From an uncultured Clostridia bacterium (GTDB taxonomy: Bacteria; Bacillota; Clostridia; Oscillospirales; Oscillospiraceae), in NCBI GenBank assembly GCA_947176425.1, contig CAMWQV010000090.1, forward strand, positions 1 through 7,335: a DNA stretch of 7,335 nucleotides, read 5' to 3'. The notes beneath the pieces were generated by a model. It was not told the origin of the DNA, did no database searches, and worked only from the letters and a program-made list of their open reading frames with translations. Each line of letters starts with the position of its first letter. Within the stretch, counting starts at the first letter, position 1. Shown here piece after piece: positions 1 to 6,650 of the stretch. A program made the position numbers and the translations under genes.

Positions 1-361
1 CTATAAACACCTGGACCATATCTGGAGCGTACTGCGGAGTCTGGCGTTAGCACTACACTGGTGGAATCCGCTGGTATGGCTGGCGGTGGTGCGCAGCCGT
101 CAGGACGGGGAGCTTGCCTGTGACGCGGGTGCGCTGAAAATGCTGGGGCGTGAAGAGCGCGTTCTCTACGGAGAAACCTTGCTCGCGTTGGTGACGGCGG
201 CCCCCCCTCCTAAAGCCCTGCTGAACTGCGCCACGACTATGAGCGGAGAATAGCGCAGTCTGCGGGAACGCATCCGCCGGATATCCTGTGAACCAAAACA
301 ACTTGTCGGCTCAGTTGTTGCAGTAGTTGCTATTATTTCTGTAACGGCAGTCTGCGCTTTT
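1..361 (+). repeat. Paralogous M56 core, copy 1 (pairs with 3512-3872)
   Basis: This segment aligns to 3512-3872 with a constant offset of 3511 and no gap. By hand count about 81 of 360 positions differ, so identity is roughly 77 percent, with many changes at third codon positions. Some blocks are identical, for example the 25 or so bases from AAACACCTGG. Similarity stops immediately after the shared TGCGCTTTT that ends the last membrane helix. The left end is set by the window edge. Confidence 0.9.
251..253 (+). other. In-frame TAG codon inside the M56 reading frame
   Basis: This TAG lies in the frame that runs from base 2 to 2437. The aligned codon in the paralogue is AAA (Lys, at 3762-3764), so an AAG to TAG change would explain it with one substitution. 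The flanking codons on both sides match the paralogue (SGE before, RSL after), so there is no frameshift. The four complete genes or gene ends in the window stop with TGA, TGA, TAA and TAA. TAG is not used as a terminator here, although four is too few to argue for recoding. Confidence 0.9.
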
Positions 362-418
362 GGACGAGCGGCGGATGCACCCGACCGGTATTCCGTCCAG
401 CCTTTGACGCTGTCTCGC

Positions 419-1369
419 CAGCCGGACCTGAACCGGGACGGGGTGCCGGAAACGATACAGCTTCTGAAAAATGACAGCGATACTCCGGAATGGCGGCTGG
501 AAGTGAATCAAGGTGAAGACCCTGAATTCGGCATCTGGTCGGTCACGCTGGACGAAACCCACGGGAACTGCGGCACATATTTTCTGTATCAGGAAGATGG
601 TGAGGACGGGGAGGACTATCTGCTGTCCTATACGCCGAAGATGCAGCAGGGTTACTGCACCTACACCTTTGAAATGTTTCATTTTGAGGACATAGACGAA
701 ACGTCAGACCGTCCGGACAACCGGTATATTGACGTGCTGAGAACCGTAACATTTGACATCAATTTTGACGCTCCAGACCATGAATTTAATCCAGCGAAAA
801 TAGACACTTTTATGGAGGAAGTCAACAGATATATCGGAAAAAGCACACTGCTTGTCAACACGAATCATTGGATGACCTATCTGGAGGAGGACGCAGACGG
901 CAGGCTGTACGACAATATCTTAGCATATCTGAAGCATCCCGGAAGTGACAAGCGGCAGTATACTACCCTGTTTGAAGCGTTGAAGATTTATGCCGATTAT
1001 GCTGAAGATCATCCGGATGATACCAATTCTGCGTTAGGGGATTTTCTGGCGGATTTGCAGATATCGGATATCGGCAATATCAGCGGTCAGAATGCTGCAA
1101 CAGCGTCGGAGCTTGTAACCCTTCTGCGGGAGGCAGCACCGAACCGCAAGAGCCGTTTCTATGACTATTTCAGTCATTATGGCCAGCAAAGCTGGATTTG
1201 GTCGGAAGCGTGCTGGACTGTGCCTCTTGCGGACGGAAACATACTGTATTTAGACGCCAGCTATAAAGACCGGGAGGGAATCGCGATTCTTCTTGAAATG
1301 CCGGACGAAAGCGCGTCTGCGGCGTTTTACAGCTCAGCGGAACTGCACGAATTGATCTGTCAGGCAGGC
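419..1369 (+). repeat. Ectodomain unit 1 of tandem internal duplication
   Basis: This unit is about 317 codons long. Its landmarks in order are PDLNRDGVPE; a short aromatic and acidic stretch ending GTYFLYQEDGEDGEDYLLSY; VTFDINFD; FMEEVNRYIGKSTLLVNT; DGRLYDNILAYL; a helical LLREA segment; ILYLDASY; and AELHELICQAG. Every landmark has a counterpart in the same order in unit 2, so the duplication covers the whole unit and not just the calcium-loop-like motif. Confidence 0.8.
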
Positions 1370-1399
1370 GAACCATATCCGGCGGAGCTTCTGCCTTAC

Positions 1400-2341
1400 G
1401 CACCGGATCTGGACCACGACGGAAAGCCGGAACAGCTCTATATCATGCCTATGCCGGACGGCATGACCTGGGATTTATACTGCCGCAGTGAAGACGGCTG
1501 GACCTGGTTCGATACGGCCTCCACACCCCATCCAGGCTGGAACGCGCTGTTTCTGTACCGGAAAGACGGTGAAGACTATCTTTTGCGGTATCACCCGTAT
1601 ATGAGCCAGGGAGGTGCTGGGTATAACTATGAGGTGTTCTATCTGCAAGAGGGAAGACCGCAGGTCATACAGGAAAACGCAGTGAGCTTTAATATTAACC
1701 CCTATTTTTTCCTGAATGGAGAAAGATTTGAGCCAAAAGAGATTGCGGATTTTATGGACGAGGTCAACGCGCTGCTGGCGGACAGCGTCCAGCTCCTGAA
1801 TACGGACGGCGACCTGCTGGAAACCTTCGAGCGGGAGGGGCGGCTGTACGACAGTATGTTTTGGCTGGACACTGATGAATACGGTCAGGACCTGTCCTTG
1901 CTGGAGAAGCTGCTCATATACCGCAACAAGGCCATTGCGGACTCGTCTGTACCGGATATGCGGGCAGTTCTGGCAGATATCACGGAAGACGATCTGCAAA
2001 ATGTCAGTGAACACCGCACAGAGATTACCGAAACCCTGCACCGCGTATCGGAAAAACTTAACTGGGAAAACAATGTTACTGGGGAAAGCAACTCTATCCA
2101 AATTATTTCCTGCATTCCATTAAGCATCCGGCAGGAAAATCCCAACAATTCCCAAATGGACATCTACTTGGAAGCAACCTATATAGAAAATTATGTCTGC
2201 GTTACCTGTGAGGGCTGGAACACGGTACTGTTTTACTCGGAAAACCCAAATAACGATGCAACTTATTTAAGCGAAGCGCCGTTTGAGGTCACTTACTATT
2301 TTGAGGATGCCGAACTGTATCAGTCAGTTTGCGAATGGGGG
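1400..2341 (+). repeat. Ectodomain unit 2 of tandem internal duplication
   Basis: This unit is about 314 codons long. Its landmarks match unit 1: PDLDHDGKPE; ALFLYRKDGEDYLLRYHP; VSFNINPY; FMDEVNALLADSVQLLNTD; EGRLYDSMFWL; a helical LHRVSEKL segment; IYLEATY; and AELYQSVCEWG. The units have diverged strongly in between, so this is an old duplication. The last part of unit 2 (after about 2050) is visibly richer in A and T than the rest. A tail of about 31 codons follows to the stop. Confidence 0.8.
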
Positions 2342-2447
2342 ACAGATGCCGCAGAAATGGACAGGTATAATAATATACAGGAAATGCTTGATGATGCTTT
2401 GAAGAATCCAGCCTTCATATTTCCATTCTTTAGCTGAGAGGAAGTTG

Positions 2448-2453
2448 GGTGAT
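2448..2453 (+). promoter_or_regulatory. Ribosome binding site GGTGAT deciding the start of the small membrane protein
   Basis: GGTGAT can pair with the AUCACC part of the 16S rRNA 3' end and ends 6 bases before ATG 2460. The alternative in-frame TTG at 2445 would lie inside this site and have a GAGAGGAAG directly against it with no spacer, so ATG 2460 is the better start. The region before the next gene is similar (GGGTGAGATCGTATTATG against GGGTGATTGTATCATG here). Confidence 0.55.
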
Positions 2454-2459
2454 TGTATC

Positions 2460-2873
2460 ATGAAAAAGAAAGCGGCTGTTGCTTTCACAACAATAGTAAT
2501 AATAATTGCCGTGATGCTCTTAATCTATTTTGTTGGTTCAGGGTTTATGAAAAATTCTTCCGCATATATAGGCGAATACGCCATCTCAGAGGACGGCAGA
2601 GAAATCACCATGAATATCGGTGTTGCATCATCCATTGGATATATCAGAAAAGCATCTGTACATCAGCAGGGCGGCGGGAAACTTTATATTGACTGCTATT
2701 CTGCTTTTGGAGGAATCAATGGTCATATTGGTGCAAAGACAAGTTTTACCTTGCCATTAGAGGAAGATACAGCAATCATAGCAATCTATCGAAACAAAAA
2801 TTCTTATGAGGAAGTTCTTTATAAAGACATAGATGGCGTTTGGCGATTCATAAATGTAGAAAAGGACGGGTGA
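2460..2873 (+). CDS. Small single-pass membrane protein, 137 residues, function unknown
   Basis: The product begins with a short basic stretch (MKKK) and one strongly hydrophobic helix at about residues 5-27 (FTTIVIIIAVMLLIYFVG). It has no lipobox cysteine, so it is probably an uncleaved anchor with about 105 residues outside the membrane. The outer part is rich in beta-forming residues and glycine, including YIGEYAISEDGREITM, SSIGYIRKA, GGGKLYIDCYSAFGG and IGAKTSFTLPLEEDT. I do not recognise a named family. From memory, similar short modules occur as C-terminal tails of M56 sensor proteins in clostridia, so this could be a free-standing sensor or ligand-binding piece, but that is a weak recollection. 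It lies 22 bases after the first M56 gene and 9 bases before the second, so it is probably co-transcribed with both. Its base composition is more AT-rich than the M56 cores on either side. Confidence 0.8.
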   Translation: MKKKAAVAFTTIVIIIAVMLLIYFVGSGFMKNSSAYIGEYAISEDGREITMNIGVASSIGYIRKASVHQQGGGKLYIDCYSAFGGINGHIGAKTSFTLPLEEDTAIIAIYRNKNSYEEVLYKDIDGVWRFINVEKDG

Positions 2874-2882
2874 GATCGTATT

Positions 2883-5192
2883 ATGAATTTACAATGGATT
2901 GTTTTCTCCTGTATATTGATCTTGGTGATCCTGGTTTTGCGTGCGGCACTGGGAAACAAGATCAGCGTGGGACTGCGGTACGCCCTGTGGGGAATCGTGC
3001 TTGTCAGGCTGCTGGTTCCAATCCAGCTGTTTACAGTCCCATCGGCTGACCTAAGCGTATCTGTTTCGGTACCGGAGAAATTGCAGGAACCGTCTATCTA
3101 TGTGCTTCCTGTATTAACTATGCCTGCTGAGGCTGCGCCGGTAGAATTTCGTGAGGACGGAACAGTCATAGATTCCAATTTGTTCGGCTATCCGCGGCTG
3201 GAAGACAACGGAGAGACTGTCGTCCGGTATGCGAACCGGTTCAGCCCGGAAGATGTTCTAAAAACACTGTGGTTCACAGGATGTATAGTTATTTTGCTTG
3301 TCATACTTTTCAGCAATTTTCGTTTTTCTGCAAAGTTGCGCCGGGTACGAAAACCGTTGGAGGGAACGGACTGCAAAATCCCAGTCTATACGGCGAACGG
3401 CCTGCCGTCACCGTGCCTGTTCGGTGTGTTCAGACCAGTTGTGTATGTTACGGCAGACAGTACGGAAAATCCGGCAATGCTGCGGCATATTCTGGCCCAT
3501 GAGCTGACCCATTACAAACACCTGGACCATATCTGGAGCATTTTGCGGAGTTTGGCGTTAGCGGTACACTGGTGGAATCCGCTGGTATGGCTGGCCGTGG
3601 TACTCAGCCGCCGGGATGGAGAACTTGCTTGTGACGCGGGCGCACTGAGATATTTAGGGCAGGGAGAGCGCGTTCCATACGGCGAGACGCTGCTGTCGCT
3701 GGTGACGGCGAAGCCCAGCCCACAGGATTTGTTTCGCTGTGCTACAACGATGAGCGGAGAAAAACGCAGTCTGCAGGAGCGTATCCGCCGAATTTCCTGT
3801 GAACCAAAACAGCTTGTCGGTTCTGTGATTGCAGTTCTTGTTGTTGCTTCTATTGCATCTGCCTGCGCTTTTTCCCAAAATGAATCGTCTGATCATTCCG
3901 GCTGGTGGGAGACGGCGGTTATTACGGTAGATGAATCAGGCATTCCCTGCATCAAATATACAGATAGCAGCGGCGATATAGAAAAATTTGGGAATCCAAT
4001 TCCCGCACCTGCCGAGTGGGCCGGACAAGACCTTGCAGGACGCAATCAGACAGAAGTTTTGATGTATTCATCAGATATATGGGCGAAGCTGGTCTCGCCG
4101 GATAACGGCTGGCTGGTAGCCTGTTATAGCCGCGGTGTTGGCACTGCAGATACCTACGTTTACAAAACAACGGACGGCGGTATGAATTGGACAGAGGCAT
4201 TAATGCCTGGTTTAGGCTCATATGTTGACACAGTGGATTTTCTTAGTTCGGACAGTTTGATAATTGTTCAGAGGCAGTTTAATGGCGCACCGGCTTATCT
4301 GACCAATGATGGCGGAGAAACTTGGGAGCAGTTTGAAACATCTCAACAGGCGTATTATGCAATTTATCCTGACAGTAACGGCAGTCAGCCTGTCATGGCT
4401 GGAGATCGAAAAGACGGAGTCTATACATTCCTGCTGGTAGGGAATGACATGAACGGCAGTGCTGATACAATTATGGTTGCCAGCTATGATACAGCAAATC
4501 AGACGGTATCCGTTTTGTCGATTCTTCGGAATACGCTTGTGTCCGCCGGTTCTTCCGCCAGCCGGATTGATTACGTTTACCGTTCTGGGGGAATGGACGC
4601 GCTGAAAGAAAGCGTTGCCGGTTTGATTGGATTTACTCCGGATTTTTACGTGAGAATTGAACCGGAGATGCTGATTGATCTGGTGGATATGCTGGGCGGA
4701 GTGGAATTTGATGTCCCGCAGGAAATGAGCTATGATGACCCCTATCAGGACCTGCATATTCATTTCAGTAAGGGTGTGCAGACGCTGAACGGGGAGGACG
4801 CTGTGAAGGTACTGCGATACCGGCTGGATACCGATTCCCAGAATGGTTATGCAGATTTTGGCCGTATGGATACACAAAGGGTTTTTCTGAAAAACCTGAT
4901 AGGGAAGTGCCTGAACTGGGGAAATTTAGGAAAAATGAAAGCATATATTGACTTGGTACAAAAGAATATAGAGACGGATTTAGATATTGATTCTATGGTT
5001 TGGTTTACTGCAAATATGTTGGGATTGAACGGCAGTTCCTCTTTGCGTATGGACAATATCTATACATATACGCTGCCTTACGAGGACGAGCCTTGGAAGT
5101 CTATTGAAGGCATGACGGTTGCAGCCGCTGACCTTGAACAGACTGCGGAGTTGATTAACGCGAAGTTCAATCCTTATAATCAACAAAACTAA
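2883..5192 (+). CDS. BlaR1-like M56 zinc peptidase fused to Asp-box and LytR-CpsA-Psr (LCP) ectodomain
   Basis: This is an intact 769-residue membrane protein. Helices lie at about residues 5-22, 32-50 and 129-145. The cytoplasmic M56 domain follows, with zinc motif HELTH at 206-210 and the third ligand Glu247 in GELACD. A last helix at about 311-330 should place the C-terminus outside, as in BlaR1. Residues ~331-500 hold two Asp-box motifs, TTDGGMNW (429-436) and TNDGGETW (474-481), typical of BNR/sialidase-like propeller repeats. Residues ~512-760 resemble the LCP fold: FLLVGNDMNGSADT (516-529), LSILRNT (545-551), LLGGVEFDVP-type segments (DMLGGVEFDVP) and RYRLD...DFGRMDTQR (645-666). LCP enzymes transfer glycopolymers from a lipid carrier to peptidoglycan. 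The peptidase residues are complete. The LCP part has lost some usual residues, so it may bind ligand without catalysis. A GGTGA ending 9 bases before ATG, overlapping the upstream stop, serves as ribosome site. The M56 and topology calls are firm; a role as an envelope sensor is inferred. Confidence 0.88.
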   Translation: MNLQWIVFSCILILVILVLRAALGNKISVGLRYALWGIVLVRLLVPIQLFTVPSADLSVSVSVPEKLQEPSIYVLPVLTMPAEAAPVEFREDGTVIDSNLFGYPRLEDNGETVVRYANRFSPEDVLKTLWFTGCIVILLVILFSNFRFSAKLRRVRKPLEGTDCKIPVYTANGLPSPCLFGVFRPVVYVTADSTENPAMLRHILAHELTHYKHLDHIWSILRSLALAVHWWNPLVWLAVVLSRRDGELACDAGALRYLGQGERVPYGETLLSLVTAKPSPQDLFRCATTMSGEKRSLQERIRRISCEPKQLVGSVIAVLVVASIASACAFSQNESSDHSGWWETAVITVDESGIPCIKYTDSSGDIEKFGNPIPAPAEWAGQDLAGRNQTEVLMYSSDIWAKLVSPDNGWLVACYSRGVGTADTYVYKTTDGGMNWTEALMPGLGSYVDTVDFLSSDSLIIVQRQFNGAPAYLTNDGGETWEQFETSQQAYYAIYPDSNGSQPVMAGDRKDGVYTFLLVGNDMNGSADTIMVASYDTANQTVSVLSILRNTLVSAGSSASRIDYVYRSGGMDALKESVAGLIGFTPDFYVRIEPEMLIDLVDMLGGVEFDVPQEMSYDDPYQDLHIHFSKGVQTLNGEDAVKVLRYRLDTDSQNGYADFGRMDTQRVFLKNLIGKCLNWGNLGKMKAYIDLVQKNIETDLDIDSMVWFTANMLGLNGSSSLRMDNIYTYTLPYEDEPWKSIEGMTVAAADLEQTAELINAKFNPYNQQN
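3512..3872 (+). repeat. Paralogous M56 core, copy 2 (pairs with 1-361)
   Basis: This is the counterpart of 1-361 inside the intact M56-LCP gene. It covers the stretch from just after the HExxH motif to the end of the last membrane helix. Beyond 3872 the sequence (Asp-box and LCP ectodomain) has no visible resemblance to the ectodomain of the first gene. The two genes therefore share the peptidase and membrane core and differ in the sensor part. Confidence 0.9.
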
Positions 5193-5217
5193 ATTTTTGT
5201 TCAATAGGAACAATAAG

Positions 5218-5252
5218 CAGCAGCCGGTCCCAGAGAAGGGGACCGGCTGCTG
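5218..5252. terminator. Perfect 14-bp hairpin between convergent genes
   Basis: CAGCAGCCGGTCCC at 5218-5231 is followed by a 7-base loop and its exact complement GGGACCGGCTGCTG at 5239-5252. It lies 25 bases after the stop of the M56-LCP gene and 34 bases beyond the stop of the convergent phosphofructokinase gene. Neither side carries a long U tract: on the + strand TATTAAAT follows, and on the - strand CTTATTGTT follows. It is therefore probably a two-way terminator that relies mainly on stem strength. Confidence 0.8.
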
Positions 5253-5286
5253 TATTAAATGCAGGATTCAAGAACGGGGGGCCTGA

Positions 5287-6525
5287 TTATTTCGCCAAGA
5301 CTTTTTTCAGTTTAGCGAAGCGGGGCAGGCCGTTTTCCTTTTTCAGCTTGGTCTCGCCCTGGATGAGCGGGAGGGCGTAGTCAACAAATGCCTGGGTGAC
5401 GCCGTTCTGGTCGGCATTGATCCACTCCAGGGGGACTTTTTTCTCGGTGTTCGCCACGTCGGTCAGATCAAAGAGCTTGGTCTTGCAGACATACTTGCCG
5501 TCTTCGATCACGCGCTCAAAGCCCACCATCTTGTCGGTCAGGCCGGCGACAGCGTTCTCCACAGCGGCCTTGCCGGACATGAAGGATTCGTCGATATCGG
5601 TCTGGGAAGCCAGATGCGCACCGCAGCGCTGGAGCAGGCTCAGTTCAATGCCCCGGACTTTTGCGCCGGTTTCTGTCTTGACCTTTTCAGCCAGCATTGC
5701 AGCCAGACCGCCCAGCTGTGCGTGACCGAAACCGTCGGTTGCGGAGGTCTTCGCCTCGGAAACGAAAGTGCCGTCGGCGTAGTGGATGCCCTCGGAGACA
5801 GCAACCATGCAGTTGCCTTTTTCCGCGTAGACTTTCTTGACTTCAGACAGGAACTTGTCCATATTGAAGTCGTTTTCGGGCAGATAGATCAGGTCGGGAC
5901 CGGCGCCTGCGGCAGTAGCGAGACCGGCGGCGGCAGTCAGCCAGCCTGCGTGACGGCCCATAATCTCGATAATGCAGATCATGCCGGTGTCATACACGCG
6001 GGCATCGTTATAGACTTCCATGCAGGAAGTAGCGATATACTTGGCGGCAGAAGCGTAGCCGGGGCAGTGGTCGGTGCCGAACAGGTCGTTGTCGATGGTC
6101 TTCGGCACACCCATCACGCGGCATTCATAACCGCTTTTCTGCATATACTTGCTGATCTTGTTGCAGGTATCCATGGAGTCGTTGCCGCCGTTGTAGAAGA
6201 AGTACCGGACGTCGTATTTCTTAAAGATTTCCAGGATGCGCTTGTAATCCGTGTCGTCCACATCGGGGTCAGCCATTTTATAGCGGCAGGAGCCGAGGGC
6301 GGAAGAAGGGGTATAGAGCATATTTTCCAGCTCCGCGGCGTCTTCAAAGGACATATCCAGAAGCCTGTCGTTGAGGACGCCCTTGATGCCATGCTCTGCG
6401 CCGTAGACTTTGGTAATGGCCTCATTGTCGAGGGCGGTGCGGATGACGCCGTAAGCGCTGGCATTGATGACCGAAGTCGGGCCGCCGGACTGACCGATGA
6501 TACAAGCGCCTTTCAAAACACTCAT
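5287..6525 (-). CDS. pfp: Phosphofructokinase, pyrophosphate-dependent type by active-site residues
   Basis: This complete 412-residue cytoplasmic enzyme of the PfkA superfamily phosphorylates fructose 6-phosphate to fructose 1,6-bisphosphate in glycolysis. The N-terminal nucleotide or phosphate loop reads GQSGGPTSVINA (11-22). The donor site reads GGNDS (113-117) and the catalytic loop PKTIDND (141-147). MGRHAGW (189-195) and SEG (244-246) belong to the sugar-phosphate site, and LLQRCGAHLAS (297-307) is the equivalent of the QRGG segment. ATP-specific enzymes have Gly at the second GGDG position and before TIDND; here these are Asp116 and Lys142, the pair that marks pyrophosphate users and makes the reaction reversible. 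The Asp that usually precedes Asp116 is Asn115. AGGAGG (6535-6540 on the complementary strand) ends 9 bases before ATG, and a good promoter lies upstream. Codon use favours G or C at third positions, as expected for a strongly expressed housekeeping gene. The PPi preference is inferred from residues only. Confidence 0.93.
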   Translation of the reverse strand: MSVLKGACIIGQSGGPTSVINASAYGVIRTALDNEAITKVYGAEHGIKGVLNDRLLDMSFEDAAELENMLYTPSSALGSCRYKMADPDVDDTDYKRILEIFKKYDVRYFFYNGGNDSMDTCNKISKYMQKSGYECRVMGVPKTIDNDLFGTDHCPGYASAAKYIATSCMEVYNDARVYDTGMICIIEIMGRHAGWLTAAAGLATAAGAGPDLIYLPENDFNMDKFLSEVKKVYAEKGNCMVAVSEGIHYADGTFVSEAKTSATDGFGHAQLGGLAAMLAEKVKTETGAKVRGIELSLLQRCGAHLASQTDIDESFMSGKAAVENAVAGLTDKMVGFERVIEDGKYVCKTKLFDLTDVANTEKKVPLEWINADQNGVTQAFVDYALPLIQGETKLKKENGLPRFAKLKKVLAK

Positions 6526-6579
6526 GATAAAATTCCTCCTAATTTCAAAAAATGATTTTTCCTTTTTTCACCCAGTTTT

Positions 6580-6608
6580 AGTATAGCAAGTTTTTCCAAG
6601 TTTGTAAA
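6580..6608 (-). promoter_or_regulatory. Sigma-A type promoter for the phosphofructokinase gene
   Basis: Read on the minus strand, TTTACA (6603-6608) and TATACT (6580-6585) are separated by exactly 17 bases. This gives five of six matches to the -10 consensus and four of six to the -35. The start of transcription would be near 6573, giving a leader of about 48 bases that contains the AGGAGG site. Two CAAGT copies (plus-strand reading) fall inside the spacer. Confidence 0.75.
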
Positions 6609-6650
6609 CAGAAATTTTTAGATGTTCCGACTTGTTTCCTCTTGGCAAGT
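6587..6650. repeat. Four CAAGT/ACTTG pentamers in the divergent promoter region
   Basis: CAAGT occurs at 6587-6591, 6597-6601 and 6646-6650, and its complement ACTTG at 6630-6634. The first two are direct copies 10 bases apart inside the spacer of the phosphofructokinase promoter. The last two form an inverted pair, one overlapping the -35 box and one in the spacer of the PAP2 promoter. This could be a shared operator, but five-base words in an AT-rich region can recur by chance. Confidence 0.3.

Larger units (their letters stand above)
2..2437 (+). pseudogene. M56 (BlaR1-like) membrane peptidase with duplicated ectodomain, 5'-truncated, in-frame amber stop
   Basis: The left edge cuts this gene just after where the HExxH zinc motif would lie. 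The first 83 codons match the M56 core of the gene at 2883, including the GELACD segment that supplies the third zinc ligand (Glu codon 110-112). A TAG at 251-253 replaces a lysine codon of the paralogue (SGE-K-RSL). The same frame then stays open for 727 codons to TGA at 2435-2437, starting with the rest of the M56 tail (RSLRERIRRISCEPK) and a last membrane helix (about 301-360). The remaining ~690 residues are a predicted extracellular domain of two tandem ~315-residue units, each opening with a D-x-[ND]-x-D-G-x-x-E motif like the calcium loops of dockerin/FG-GAP proteins. M56 proteins of this type are transmembrane signal receptors. Either this copy is recently inactivated or the TAG is read through. 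A separate downstream gene starting near TTG 404 is unlikely because no ribosome site precedes it and it would omit the membrane anchor. Confidence 0.8.

Noticed and set aside
1057..1075. Short direct repeat ATATCGG-ATATCGG
   Set aside because: It lies inside coding sequence, occurs only twice, and encodes ordinary residues (ISDIGNI). It is not a CRISPR or a dispersed repeat.
1475..2101. 208-codon open frame on the minus strand
   Set aside because: It is antisense to the duplicated ectodomain, whose two copies match at the protein level on the plus strand. The minus-strand product shows no recognisable feature.
404..2437. Separate 677-residue gene starting at TTG 404
   Set aside because: No ribosome site precedes the TTG, and the same frame extends upstream through M56 sequence homologous to the gene at 2883. 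The start is only the first start-like codon after the amber stop.
2445..2459. TTG 2445 as start of the small membrane protein
   Set aside because: It would add MGDCI before the basic MKKK and lacks a spacer to the purine-rich bases in front of it. ATG 2460 with GGTGAT 6 bases upstream fits better.
4218..4877. 219-codon open frame on the minus strand
   Set aside because: It is antisense to the Asp-box and LCP region, which has clear protein motifs on the plus strand.
5614..6555. 313-codon open frame on the plus strand
   Set aside because: It lies antisense over the phosphofructokinase gene, whose high G/C third positions create long open frames on the other strand. It shows no domain and no ribosome site.
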